The translations under genes and the position numbers were made by a program. A stretch of DNA of 14,652 nucleotides from Microbacteriaceae bacterium (GTDB lineage: Bacteria > Actinomycetota > Actinomycetes > Actinomycetales > Microbacteriaceae): positions 1-14,652 of the forward strand of contig DMKW01000211.1 of assembly GCA_003454135.1 (NCBI GenBank), read 5' to 3'. This document shows, one piece after another, positions 1 through 8,727 of this stretch. Each line of letters opens with the position of its first letter. Positions within the stretch are counted from its first letter, which is position 1. The notes below the pieces were generated by a model. The model was not told where the DNA came from, did not search any database, and saw only the letters and a program-made list of their open reading frames with translations.

Positions 1-66
1 GGTGCGGTGCAGCAGCGCTATGAACTCGTCGATGGGACGCCCGGCGTCGGCGACATGTCGGCCTAG
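1..66 (+). CDS. Possible 3' end of an upstream plus-strand gene (partial)
   Basis: Reading from base 1 on the plus strand, the frame stays open for 21 codons (ending ...VDGTPGVGDMSA) and stops at TAG 64-66. Third positions are mostly G or C, as in real genes here. The stop overlaps the stop of the convergent MFS gene in the tetranucleotide CTAG (63-66), the same arrangement seen at 13710-13713 between two well-supported genes, which argues mildly for a real gene end. Against it, the minus strand over the same bases is also open and looks protein-like (a stretch reading RPIDEFIALLHRT) but has no start codon that I can find after the MFS stop. Too little is present to name a family. Confidence 0.35.
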   Translation, partial: GAVQQRYELVDGTPGVGDMSA

Positions 67-1403
67 CCCCTCGCGCCGGCGGCGCGGCGCACGATCACGA
101 ACGGGCCCCGACTGCGGCGCAGCTGAAAGCGCAGCGTGAGCTTTCCCGATCGCGCGAGCGCGATCCCGATCACGAGCGCGGCGAGCGCCGGGATGGCGCC
201 CGCGATGGTCATTGCGACGTGCACGCCGAAGGTATCGGCGATTGCTCCGCTGATCGGCCCACCGAGCGCCTGGCCGCCGAGCATGATGATCGAGTAGAGC
301 GACATCACGCGACCGCGAATGACGCGGTTGGTGGAGAGCTGAACGATCGACTCGGCGCCCGTCGCGAAGAGCAGCCGGGAGATGCCGATGCCCACGAGGA
401 ACACGATGAAGAGCGGCTCCCAGGTCGAGGTCCCCGCGAGGATGAGCGCCAGGCCGAACATGCCAGCGGCGAAGATGATCGTCCTGAGTCGAACGTTCAT
501 GCGTCTCGTGGAGAGCACGGCGCCCGAGAAGGCCCCGACGGCGGCGGCGGAACTGTAGAGACCGTAGCCTGTCGCACCGGTGCGGTAAACGGTGTCGGCG
601 AAGGACACGAGCAGCACCGGAAGCGTCATGCCGAACGTCGACACGAAGGCGAGCATCACCATCGGCCAGAAGATCGTGGGCTTCGACACGACGTAGCTGA
701 TCCCCTCCCGAATCTGGCCTCTTGCCCGCTCGACCCGAGGGGACGGACGTAGTTCCCGCACCCGCATCGATGCGAGGCTGACCACCACGAACACGGCGGC
801 GACGGCGTTGACGCTGATGGACCAGCCGGAGCCGACGATTGCGATGAGCACGCCGCTGATGGCGGGACCAAGCAGGCCGCCGAGGTGGAAGATCGACGCG
901 TTGAGGCTGATCGCGTTGCGGAGCCGGCCGTGACCGACCATTTCGTTCACGAAGGCGGCGCGGGCCGGGCCCTCCACGACCGCGACGAGCCCGAGCAGCA
1001 GCGCGACCCCCCAGACCTGCCAGACCTCCACGATTCCGAGAAGCGTGAGGAGTCCGAGCGCCGCGCACAGCACGGCGGTGACCGATTGGGTCGCCACCAT
1101 GAGCCTGCGCTTGTCGACTCGGTCGGCGATGACTCCGCCCCACACCCCGAAGACGAGTACCGGGGCGAACTGCAGGAAGACCGTCACACCGACGAGCGTG
1201 ACGTTGTGGGTGAGTTCGTTCACGAGCCAGTCGGTCGCGATCTTCTGCATCCAGCCCGAGGTGTTGGCGATGAGCTGCGAGATCACGTAGAGGCGGTAGT
1301 TGTAGATGCGCAGCGAGATGAAGGTGTCGCGCCAGCGCGGTCGTTCGAGGAGGACGGGGATGGGCTCGGTTGCCGGACTCATGGTCGGCGATTCTGTGGT
1401 CAC
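63..1403 (-). CDS. MFS transporter, DHA3/MFS_3-like exporter
   Basis: A 446-residue protein with the 12 hydrophobic segments of a major facilitator permease. After a soluble N-terminus of about 40 residues comes a first helix region, then the MFS motif A between helices 2 and 3 (GGVIADRVDKRRLM, the GxxxDRxxRR pattern). The overall look (YRLYVISQ start, W-rich helix 1-2 loop, a second motif-A-like segment after helix 8) fits the MFS_3/EntS-like proton-driven exporters of small molecules; the substrate cannot be read from sequence. The GTG at 1401-1403 is the longest sensible start; ATG at 1380-1382 (seven codons inside) is an alternative, and neither has a strong ribosome site. It is divergent from the LysR gene at 1528 and is the natural candidate for its regulation. 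It ends at TAG 63-65. Confidence 0.9.
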   Translation of the reverse strand: MTTESPTMSPATEPIPVLLERPRWRDTFISLRIYNYRLYVISQLIANTSGWMQKIATDWLVNELTHNVTLVGVTVFLQFAPVLVFGVWGGVIADRVDKRRLMVATQSVTAVLCAALGLLTLLGIVEVWQVWGVALLLGLVAVVEGPARAAFVNEMVGHGRLRNAISLNASIFHLGGLLGPAISGVLIAIVGSGWSISVNAVAAVFVVVSLASMRVRELRPSPRVERARGQIREGISYVVSKPTIFWPMVMLAFVSTFGMTLPVLLVSFADTVYRTGATGYGLYSSAAAVGAFSGAVLSTRRMNVRLRTIIFAAGMFGLALILAGTSTWEPLFIVFLVGIGISRLLFATGAESIVQLSTNRVIRGRVMSLYSIIMLGGQALGGPISGAIADTFGVHVAMTIAGAIPALAALVIGIALARSGKLTLRFQLRRSRGPFVIVRRAAGARG

Positions 1404-1426
1404 AGTGATGGGTCTCGCGATACTCG

Positions 1427-1513
1427 TGCGTTTCGTATGGTCAGGTCAACGCTAGGCCCGTTGCCACATATTGCCTTATAGAATCGACCCTATAAGTCCT
1501 ATTGCGTTTCGTA
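1427..1513. repeat. 11-bp direct repeat flanking the LysR/MFS dyad
   Basis: TGCGTTTCGTA occurs at 1427-1437 and again at 1503-1513, 76 bp apart and in the same orientation, one copy on each side of the dyad at 1475-1496. Both copies lie in non-coding sequence if LysR starts at 1528. They could be extra binding sites for the regulator or for a second factor. Confidence 0.5.
1475..1496. promoter_or_regulatory. Perfect dyad, candidate LysR operator between the MFS and LysR genes
   Basis: CTTATAG (1475-1481), 8 nt, then CTATAAG (1490-1496): 7-bp arms with no mismatch and AT-rich in a GC-rich genome. LysR-type regulators usually bind an interrupted AT-rich dyad upstream of their own gene and its divergent target (the ATAN-spacer-NTAT style). 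The position, 32 bp before the chosen LysR start and 72 bp from the MFS start, suits both autoregulation and control of the exporter. That the LysR protein binds here is inference. Confidence 0.6.
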
Positions 1514-1515
1514 AT

Positions 1516-1521
1516 GAGAGG
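1516..1521 (+). promoter_or_regulatory. Ribosome binding site deciding the LysR start
   Basis: GAGAGG sits 6 nt ahead of TTG 1528-1530. It supports that codon over the in-frame TTG at 1471, which would place the operator dyad inside the coding region and add 19 residues not seen at the start of LysR proteins. Confidence 0.6.
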
Positions 1522-1527
1522 TCTTCG

Positions 1528-2388
1528 TTGTTCGATCCGGTTCTGCTCAAAACCTTCGTCGCGGTAGCGGACACACTGAGTTTCACCAACGCCGGGGCGC
1601 TGCTCGGCCTCAGCCAGCCCACCGTGAGCCAGCACATCCGCAAGCTCGAGACGGCGGCCAACCGCATCCTCGTCGTGAGGGACACCCGGGAGGTGCGCCT
1701 CACCGACAACGGGGATGCGATGCTCGGCTTCGCCCGGTCGATCCTGGCCGCACACGACCAGGCCTCGAGCTACTTCACCGGATCGGCAATGCGCGGGCGG
1801 CTGCGATTCGGATCGGCGGACGACCTCGCTCTCACCCAGCTACCGCAGATACTGCGCGACTTCCGGCAGCTCTACCCGCAGATCAATCTCGAACTCACCG
1901 TCAACCAGAGCGGGGCCCTCGCCCGCCGGCTCCAGTCCGGCCAGCTCGACCTCGTCTTCATCAAGCAGGAGCCGGGCACGGGCCTCGGCCGGCTCGTGCG
2001 GCGAGACAGGATGGTGTGGGTGGGCCACCGCACGCTCAGTCTCGAACCCGGCCAACACGTTCCCCTCATCGCCTACCAGGCGCCGAGCCTCAGCCGCACG
2101 GTCGCAATCAGCGCCCTCGAATCCGCCGGTCGCACGTGGCGCATCACGTGCAATGTGCGCGAGATCAACGGGGTGCTCGCCGCCGCGCGCGCCGGCATCG
2201 GCATCGCGGCGTTCCCGCAGAGCCTCATCCCGCCCGATCTCAGCGAGCTCTCCCCCGCGCTCGAGCTGCCGACGCTCGGCGACGTCGACTTCAGCCTGCT
2301 CGATAACCCGAGTTCGGCGCGCGAACCGATCGACGCCCTCATCTCGGCGATCGTCGGCCGCCAGAAATCCATGAGCGCGGTACAGTAG
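1528..2388 (+). CDS. LysR family transcriptional regulator
   Basis: A 286-residue one-component regulator, the usual length for the family. From the TTG start the protein begins FDPVLLKTFVAVADTLSFT, the classic LysR opening. The winged helix-turn-helix occupies about residues 3-62, with recognition segment GLSQPTVSQHIRKLE (27-41) followed by the wing (VRDTREVRLTDNG). The co-inducer domain follows from about residue 90 (RLRFGSADDLALTQLPQILRDFRQLYPQINLELTVN), and residues 93-270 form the two-lobed periplasmic-binding-protein-like fold. The gene is divergent from the MFS exporter with a 124-bp gap carrying a perfect dyad, so the usual model is effector-dependent activation of the exporter and self-repression. 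The effector is unknown. The gene converges on adnB with 25 bp between stops. Confidence 0.93.
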   Translation: MFDPVLLKTFVAVADTLSFTNAGALLGLSQPTVSQHIRKLETAANRILVVRDTREVRLTDNGDAMLGFARSILAAHDQASSYFTGSAMRGRLRFGSADDLALTQLPQILRDFRQLYPQINLELTVNQSGALARRLQSGQLDLVFIKQEPGTGLGRLVRRDRMVWVGHRTLSLEPGQHVPLIAYQAPSLSRTVAISALESAGRTWRITCNVREINGVLAAARAGIGIAAFPQSLIPPDLSELSPALELPTLGDVDFSLLDNPSSAREPIDALISAIVGRQKSMSAVQ

Positions 2389-2402
2389 CTCCCCTTTCGA
2401 AA

Positions 2403-2416
2403 TGAGCCGGGGCTCA
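2403..2416 (-). terminator. Weak intrinsic terminator candidate overlapping the adnB stop
   Basis: On the minus strand TGAGCC-CC-GGCTCA forms a short GC-rich stem (5-6 bp) that begins at the adnB TGA itself and is followed by TTTC. The stem is short and the T-run brief, so it is at best a modest terminator between the convergent adnB and LysR genes. Confidence 0.35.
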
Positions 2417-5400
2417 GCCGGCGAGGGACGCGCGCCAGCGTTCGAGCAGCTCCAGTCGCGAGTAAAGCCGCTCGGGGCGCACGACCTCGTCGGTGGCGAC
2501 GAAGTAGAAGACCGCGTCGATGAGCGCTGGGTCGATCCCCTTCCAGGTCGCATAGGCGAGGCGGTAGAGGGCGAGCTGCAGCTGCTTCTGTTCCAGGTCC
2601 CCGGCATCACGCGGCGGCTTTCCGGTCTTCCAGTCGACGACCTCGAATCGATCGCCGTACTGGTACACGGCGTCGATCTTGCAGATGACCACGTGCCCGT
2701 CGAAAGGCAAGTGGATCTCCCGCTCGACATCCACCGGCGCGAGCGAACCCCACGGGCTCGCCTCGAACGTCGCCTTGAGGCGGTCGAGCTGCGCCTCATC
2801 GACAAGGTCTTCCGCATCCAGTTCGGTCACAAGCGAGTCGATGTCGTCCGTGCCGCCGAGCGCGCCGTAGCGATCCTCGACCCACGAGTGGAACAGGGTG
2901 CCGAGCTGGGTCGCGCGATAGGGCTTCTGCGGCATGGGACGGCGCAGCGACGAGGCGACGGATGCCGGATCGCTCACGAAGTCCTTGAACCGTGACGCCG
3001 GCACGCGCGTCGGCAGCGCGACGAGCCCGCTCGCGTCGAGGCGCGCGCGGCGCTCCTCGAGCAGCAGGTCGAGCTGCTTCTTGAAGTAGCCGGCCGTCAC
3101 GGGCCGCGCCTCTCGCACCCGCTGGGCCGCGAGTTCAACGACCAGCCGTCGCTCCCCGAGAGGATCGAACGGCCAGGTCACCCGCTCGAGGTGATCGCCC
3201 AGCGGGTTGTCGACCTCGTCTGGAGCGAGGGGCAGCGGGTCGACGATGCCGGCGTCGGCGAGTTCGCGGAGAAAAATGCTCGGGGTGCGCGGCTTCTTCT
3301 GGGTCGCCCAGAACGACCCGGAGAGCAGCAGCCCATGCCGCGCGCGAGTGATGGCCACGTATGCGAGTCGACGCTCCTCGTCCACGCTGCGAGCCCGCAC
3401 CTCGTCGGAGTAGCGCCCCAGCGCGTCGAGCACCTCCTTGCGCGTCGTCGCGGACGCCCACTCGAAGACCGGCAGCTCGTCGGCGTCGCCGCGAAACGGC
3501 CACGGCAACTGGCCGAACGCCGCCCAACCCTTGAAGCCCTCGAGCGGCCTCGCCGGCAGGTCGTCCTCGACGAACCGCGGCACCACGACGTGGTCCCACT
3601 CGAGGCCCTTGGCACCGTGGATCGTGAGGATCTGCACGGTGCCGGGCTCCGGGTCCTCGGGGCGCGGCGAGAGGTCCTCGCGCTGTTCCGCCTCGCGGAG
3701 CCAGGTGAGGAACCCGCGCAGGCTCGCGGAGTCGTCGATCGCGAGATAGCCCGAGAGCGCGTCGAGGAAGGCATCGACGGGCGCCGAGCCGAGCACCCGG
3801 AAGTCGTTGGCGATGACCTCGATATCGAGCTGCAGCTCCTGCAACACGACGATCACGAAGTCGCGCAGGTCGAGGCCGACGCGGGATCGGAGCCGCGCGA
3901 AGAACGCCCCGGCCGAGCGCAGGCGCTCGAGCCCGACCTCGCTGAAATCGGCGAGGAACCCGTGGCCGGCTCGTGCGGTCGCGATGAAGTCGAGGGCATC
4001 CACGATCGATCCGCCCTCTCCGGCGGCCACCGAGAGGCGCATCCGCTCCTTCACCGCCCCATCGAGCGGATGCTGCGCATAGTCGAGGTCCCGCAGGCGC
4101 GACGCGAGGCGGTTGAGGGCGTGCAGATCCTGCACGCCGAGCCGCCAACGCGACCCCGCGAGCAGGCGCACGAGCTCGAGGCCGGCACTCGCATCATTCA
4201 CGACGCTCAGCGCGCTCACGAGGTCGGCGATCTCGGGCTCGGCCAGCAGCCCGTTGAGCCCGAGAACGTGGAACCTTATTCCCGCGGCGCGAAGCGCCTC
4301 GAGGAAGAAGCCCTGGGACTTGCGGGTGCGGAAGAGCATAGCCGCCGATGGGGGCTCGCCGCTCTCATCGCGCGCCGAGAGCCTCTCGCCCAGCCAACGG
4401 GCTGCCGCCTCGGCCTCGACGGCGACCGACTCCGCGAAGACCGAGTCGACCCCCTGGTCGGACGCGCCCGGGCCGGCCTCGAGCTTGTCCACCGTCACGC
4501 GGGACGACGCGACGAACGGCGCCACCACCTCGTTCGCCGCCTCGAGAACGCGATGCCCGTTGCGCCAGCTCGTCGAGAGCGAGTACCGAGCATCCGACGC
4601 TCCGAACGCGCTCGCGAAATCGTCGAGGTTGCTCGCGCTCGCCCCACGCCATCCGTAGATCGACTGGTTCGGGTCGCCGACCGCCATGACCGGATGCCCG
4701 GCGAAGAGTTCGGCGAGAAGCCAGGTCTGCATGACCGAGGTGTCCTGGTATTCGTCGAGCAGCACGACGCGATACTTGTCGCGTTCGTCCGTGGCGACCC
4801 GCGGCCCGGAGCGCACGATCTGCAGGGCGAGCGACACCTGATCGGAGTATTCGATGAGCCCCCTGGCAGCCTTGACGGACTGGAACTCGGCGGCGAGATC
4901 GACGATCACCTCGAGCGACCCGACGCTCTCGGCGAGGGCGACGGCGTCTTTGTACTCCCCGCGGCCCCCATTGGGCAGTCCCTCGATCGCCCGGAATGCA
5001 CGGGCGTACTCGCGGACGGCCTCGGCGTCGACGTCGTTTTCGGCCATCGCCCGGGAGAGGCCGAGCACGGCCTTCGTCACCGGCTCGAGGTTCTTTCCGA
5101 CGTCGGGCAGGCGCGGGTCCTTGCTCCGCGTGACGACCCGGCGAGCGAGCTGCCACGCTGCGGCCTCCCCGAGCACCGACCCGTCGCTTTCCCGTCCGAG
5201 TACCACGGCGTTGTCGCGGAAGATCGAGTTCGCGTAGGAGTTGTAGGTGGAGACGTTCGGAGCCTCGAACGGGTCGTAGTCACCCGGCAGCAGGCCGGCG
5301 CGCGCCAGCTCGGCGACGCGCTCCCGGATGCGTGCCGCGAGTTCGCCGGCCGCCTTGCGAGTGAAGGTGAGGCCGAGAACCTCGGATGGCCCTACGAGCC

Positions 5401-5602
5401 CATTGGCGAGCAGCCAGAGCACCCGGTTCGCCATGGTCTCGGTCTTACCGCTGCCCGCTCCGGCGACGACGAGTGCCGGCGACAGGTCGGCCTCGATCAC
5501 CGCCCTCTGCTGCTGCGTCGGTCGAAACCGGCCGAGGGCGTCCGCGATGTCGTTTGCGCTGATCTGTGCCGTCCGGTTGGGGGCACGCGACGGCTCAATC
5601 AC
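2414..5602 (-). CDS. adnB: AdnB-like helicase-nuclease subunit (UvrD/RecB-type motor plus PD-(D/E)XK nuclease)
   Basis: A 1062-residue subunit of the AdnAB complex, which resects double-strand breaks using ATP. The N-terminal SF1A motor has all key motifs intact: Walker A AGAGSGKTE (47-55), motif Ia LGLTFTRKAAGELAARI (76-92), Walker B LLDEYQDT (281-288), motif III GDPNQSIYGWRGA (309-321), motif V HGAKGLEWD (about 662-670) and motif VI VAITRARHG. The C-terminal RecB-family nuclease shows H905 (GTLFHSW), D977 (KIDAV), D990 and K992 (VVDWKTG) and the QxxxY pair Q1009/Y1013. No four-cysteine iron-sulfur cluster like that of AddB is present. The GTG start at 5600-5602 overlaps the adnA stop by 8 nt (GTGATTGA), with GAGGG 9 nt upstream, so translation is coupled. 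By family knowledge AdnB is the driving motor in mycobacteria. Confidence 0.93.
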   Translation of the reverse strand: MIEPSRAPNRTAQISANDIADALGRFRPTQQQRAVIEADLSPALVVAGAGSGKTETMANRVLWLLANGLVGPSEVLGLTFTRKAAGELAARIRERVAELARAGLLPGDYDPFEAPNVSTYNSYANSIFRDNAVVLGRESDGSVLGEAAAWQLARRVVTRSKDPRLPDVGKNLEPVTKAVLGLSRAMAENDVDAEAVREYARAFRAIEGLPNGGRGEYKDAVALAESVGSLEVIVDLAAEFQSVKAARGLIEYSDQVSLALQIVRSGPRVATDERDKYRVVLLDEYQDTSVMQTWLLAELFAGHPVMAVGDPNQSIYGWRGASASNLDDFASAFGASDARYSLSTSWRNGHRVLEAANEVVAPFVASSRVTVDKLEAGPGASDQGVDSVFAESVAVEAEAAARWLGERLSARDESGEPPSAAMLFRTRKSQGFFLEALRAAGIRFHVLGLNGLLAEPEIADLVSALSVVNDASAGLELVRLLAGSRWRLGVQDLHALNRLASRLRDLDYAQHPLDGAVKERMRLSVAAGEGGSIVDALDFIATARAGHGFLADFSEVGLERLRSAGAFFARLRSRVGLDLRDFVIVVLQELQLDIEVIANDFRVLGSAPVDAFLDALSGYLAIDDSASLRGFLTWLREAEQREDLSPRPEDPEPGTVQILTIHGAKGLEWDHVVVPRFVEDDLPARPLEGFKGWAAFGQLPWPFRGDADELPVFEWASATTRKEVLDALGRYSDEVRARSVDEERRLAYVAITRARHGLLLSGSFWATQKKPRTPSIFLRELADAGIVDPLPLAPDEVDNPLGDHLERVTWPFDPLGERRLVVELAAQRVREARPVTAGYFKKQLDLLLEERRARLDASGLVALPTRVPASRFKDFVSDPASVASSLRRPMPQKPYRATQLGTLFHSWVEDRYGALGGTDDIDSLVTELDAEDLVDEAQLDRLKATFEASPWGSLAPVDVEREIHLPFDGHVVICKIDAVYQYGDRFEVVDWKTGKPPRDAGDLEQKQLQLALYRLAYATWKGIDPALIDAVFYFVATDEVVRPERLYSRLELLERWRASLAG

Positions 5603-8600
5603 TGCTGACCGCCCTCACGCGATGCAGCCGAAGCTTTGCCACGTCACCGAGGCCGAAGGCCGCGAGTTCGGCCGGCCCGTCGAACTCGGCCGCGGCGATG
5701 AGCGTCGCGGCGAGCCTGATGCGATCGCGAAACGCCACGAGCTGCTCGTCGCTGAGCGGTGCCTGCACCGCCTCGCGATACAGCTGGCCGCCGATGCCCT
5801 CCTTCACGAAGAGCAACTTCGCCCCGCCCCCGCTGTGTGTGCCGTGCTCGGCGAGATACTCGTCGAGGATTCCGTCGGCGTAGGCCAGTTGGTATGCGCT
5901 GAGCTGCGGATGCTCGTCGATCTTAGATCGCGCGGTGACGGGCGTGCCGGTCTTGAGGTCGACGATGACCACGGATCCATCGTGCGCCAATTCGACCCTG
6001 TCGATGGAACCGCGCACGACGACGTTGTCGATTTCGAGGGTGAAACGACTCTCGGCCCCGACGAGTTGCTTGCCGTCTCTCTGAAAATGGCCTAAATATT
6101 CGGCGAGCGCCTCGGTGAGGGCTCGCGCGATCCTGGATTGCCGCTCGGCGAGCCAGGGCGCGTCGAACAGCAACTCGCTCCAGCGGGATTGCACGGCCCG
6201 CCAGAGCGCGTCGACCGACTGGTCGGCCGACGTCTCCATTGCCCAGTGCAGGATCGTGCCGACATTCGCGACGACGCCGGATTCGCCGCCGGCGATCACC
6301 TCGAGAAACCAGTCCAGCGGCGATTCCACGAGCTTCTCGAGCGCTGACGGCGAGACGGGAACCTGGTCGCCCTCGTACAGCGGCCCGGTCGTGGACGCCG
6401 GGATCATCCCGTGCCAGTCGTCCGGCGCCGCCCCCGGCACGCCCTCAGCCGCGAGTGCCGCGAGGGACGAGGCCGCGTCGGCGCTCCGCGGGCCGTCGGA
6501 ACCGGCCAGGAGGCTGTTGACGAGCACGTTCCTCAGTCGCCCCGTCACTCCGCGCAGGGAGAGCGGAGGCGCGGCGGAGGAATCGACGAGTGGAGCGTCA
6601 TCCGGAAGCAACCCGAAGAACGGGCTCGCAGCCTCGTCGTCGTTGGCGACCGCGGCGAGCACGACCCGGCGCTTCGCCCGGGAGATCGCGAGGGTAAACA
6701 TCCGCAACTCGTCGCCGAGAACCTGTTTACGGTCGTCGATGCTGGCCGGATCCAATCCGGTGACCCGGTTGACGAGCTCCTGCGCGCCGAGAAGCGACCC
6801 GCGGAGCCGCAGGTTCGGCCACGCGCCATCCTGGAGCGCGGCGACGATGACGGTGTCGAATTCGAGACCGACGGTTCCGGATGGCGTCGTCACGAGCACG
6901 GTTTCGTCGTTCGGTTGCGGGGAGAGGGTGTCTTCCGGCACCTCGGCGTCGAGTACTTCCGCGAGGAAGATGCCTGGGGCGGCGTTCGGTCGCCGCTCGG
7001 CAAACCTCTTTGCCGCGGTGAAGAGGGCGACGACACCGTCGAGGTTGCGGTTTGCCTCGGTCGCGGTGATGCCGGCGCCGACGGCCTGGTCATGCCAGGT
7101 CTTCGCGAGGCCGCTGCGATCCCAGGCGGTCCAGAGGAGTTCCTCGATCGACCCGTCTCCGTCGTGCAACAGGGCGAGCGTCTCGGCGAGCCTGGCCGCG
7201 GTGCGGGCAACGCGGTGATCGATCGTGACGAACCTGTTCGGCTGCGACAGCCCATCCACGAGCAGCTCATCGCCGGATCGGTTGCCGCCGCCCGCGATCT
7301 CCTCGGCGCGCAGGGCGAGCCTCAGTCGGCGCAGTCCGAGTCGATCGAGACCACCGAACGGGCCGAGCAAGAGCTCGGTAGCAATCTCGGCGTCGAGCGG
7401 GGTGCGACCCACCCCCACGTCGACGAGGGTAAGGAGCGCCCTGGCCGCCCGGTCGTCGCGGAGTGCCGTGCCGCCGACGGCGGTTCTCGTCGGCACTTCG
7501 GCGCGAGCGAGGGCGCGCGCGATCGCCTCGACCTGTGCGCCGCTGCGCACGACGACGACCATGTCGTTCCACGCCACGTCCGCCTCGAGATGCCGTTCGC
7601 GCAGCACGCGAGCGACCGCCGACCACTCGCGGGCCGGACTCACCGCGAGGATCCTGGACAGCGCGCCGTCCGACCTGGGGCCGCCGGCGACCGCGCGCCG
7701 CTGCCTTCCGGCGGCGGCCGCCCCGATTCGCGATGTGACGGCCCGGGTGAACTCGCGAAGCTCCTGACCCTGCCGATGGGCCGTCGAGAGGGTGAGTTGG
7801 GCGACCTCCGGAAGTTCGAGAACCGTCGCGAGTCGACCGAGCGCGTCTGGCTCTCCGCCGCGAAAGGCGTTCGCCGCGACATCCGGATCACCGAAGGCGA
7901 CGATCGCGATGCCCCTCGAGGCGAGCGCACGCAGGATGGCGAGGGTCGACTCCGTGGCCTCCTGCAGGTCGTCGACGACCACGAGCCTGAGGGCTGCGAC
8001 CCGTGCTCCCGGGTGTGGAGATCGGATGGCGGTGACGGCGAACCTCGCGAGCTCCGCCGGGTCGACCTGGGCTTCGCGCGAGTAACCGATCACCTGCAGG
8101 TACTCCTCGATGAGCGTCGCCGCCGCACCCCACTCGGGGCGATCGGCCTCGCGCCCGAGTTCGCGGAGGCGAGCCGTGGACACGTCGAATTCGGTTGCGC
8201 GCATCATCAGTTCGCGAAACTCGGTGCGGAACTGCCTGAGTCGCCGCACCTCCGGCCCGAGCGCGGCCGGCCAGTCTGGCCCCGTCCCTGTTTCCAGGTG
8301 CCCCTCGATCAGGGCCGCGATGTCCGCGTCCTGTTCACCGCCGGTCAGCAGGCGGCGCGGCGCGACGCCCGCCGTTCTCGCCGCGTCCCGCACCACATCG
8401 AACGCGAGGGAGTTGACGGTGCGCGCCATCGGCCCCGTCGTGGGAACTCCGAGGCGCAGGGCGATGACGTCCCTGAGCTGGGTTGCGGCCCTTCGACTCG
8501 ATGCGAGCACGAGCACCTCGTCGGGACTCCACTGCTTCGCGAGCACGCGATCGGCGACGAGCTCGACGATGGTCGTCGTCTTGCCCGTGCCTGGCGCACC

Positions 8601-8720
8601 GAACACCGCTGCGGAGCCGTCCCCCGGCAGCGCGACGACGGCACGCTGCGACGGGTCGAGGATCACCGGTTCGGACCTCGGAGGTCGCGCGGCATCGCGT
8701 CGAAACCCGTTGATCCCCAT
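5595..8720 (-). CDS. adnA: AdnA-like helicase-nuclease subunit (degenerate UvrD-type motor plus PD-(D/E)XK nuclease)
   Basis: The partner of AdnB, 1041 residues from ATG 8718-8720. The motor domain has Walker A GAPGTGKTT (41-49), motif Ia VLVLASSRRAATQLRDVI, a variant Walker B VVVDDLQE (247-254, DD in place of DE), GDPD (277-280), a clearly degenerate motif V (TTPSGTVGLEFD, lacking HxAKG) and motif VI AISRAKRR. The nuclease domain at the C-terminus has H825, D907 (GSIDRVE), D921 and K923 (VDLKTG) and Q939/Y943 (QLSAY), all catalytic positions present. The frame is open up to 8873, but that extension runs into the divergent DUF3107 gene; ATG 8720 is chosen because TACGTT stands 7 nt before it (leaderless start). 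No cysteine occurs in the 1041 residues. Gene order adnA-adnB is the mycobacterial order. Confidence 0.9.
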   Translation of the reverse strand: MGINGFRRDAARPPRSEPVILDPSQRAVVALPGDGSAAVFGAPGTGKTTTIVELVADRVLAKQWSPDEVLVLASSRRAATQLRDVIALRLGVPTTGPMARTVNSLAFDVVRDAARTAGVAPRRLLTGGEQDADIAALIEGHLETGTGPDWPAALGPEVRRLRQFRTEFRELMMRATEFDVSTARLRELGREADRPEWGAAATLIEEYLQVIGYSREAQVDPAELARFAVTAIRSPHPGARVAALRLVVVDDLQEATESTLAILRALASRGIAIVAFGDPDVAANAFRGGEPDALGRLATVLELPEVAQLTLSTAHRQGQELREFTRAVTSRIGAAAAGRQRRAVAGGPRSDGALSRILAVSPAREWSAVARVLRERHLEADVAWNDMVVVVRSGAQVEAIARALARAEVPTRTAVGGTALRDDRAARALLTLVDVGVGRTPLDAEIATELLLGPFGGLDRLGLRRLRLALRAEEIAGGGNRSGDELLVDGLSQPNRFVTIDHRVARTAARLAETLALLHDGDGSIEELLWTAWDRSGLAKTWHDQAVGAGITATEANRNLDGVVALFTAAKRFAERRPNAAPGIFLAEVLDAEVPEDTLSPQPNDETVLVTTPSGTVGLEFDTVIVAALQDGAWPNLRLRGSLLGAQELVNRVTGLDPASIDDRKQVLGDELRMFTLAISRAKRRVVLAAVANDDEAASPFFGLLPDDAPLVDSSAAPPLSLRGVTGRLRNVLVNSLLAGSDGPRSADAASSLAALAAEGVPGAAPDDWHGMIPASTTGPLYEGDQVPVSPSALEKLVESPLDWFLEVIAGGESGVVANVGTILHWAMETSADQSVDALWRAVQSRWSELLFDAPWLAERQSRIARALTEALAEYLGHFQRDGKQLVGAESRFTLEIDNVVVRGSIDRVELAHDGSVVIVDLKTGTPVTARSKIDEHPQLSAYQLAYADGILDEYLAEHGTHSGGGAKLLFVKEGIGGQLYREAVQAPLSDEQLVAFRDRIRLAATLIAAAEFDGPAELAAFGLGDVAKLRLHRVRAVSSD

Positions 8721-8727
8721 GGGTCCC

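Noticed and set aside
1394..1405. CTGTG-GT-CACAG small dyad across the MFS start codon
   Set aside because: Arms of only 5 bp, partly coding; expected by chance in a window of this size.
1471..1527. Upstream TTG start of the LysR gene
   Set aside because: No ribosome site; it would add residues foreign to the family and place the operator dyad inside the gene.
3191..5608. 805-codon open frame on the plus strand opposite adnB
   Set aside because: It is the antisense shadow of a high-GC gene: the composition is rich in R, E, G, H and L with no domain, while the minus strand encodes a complete SF1 helicase-nuclease.
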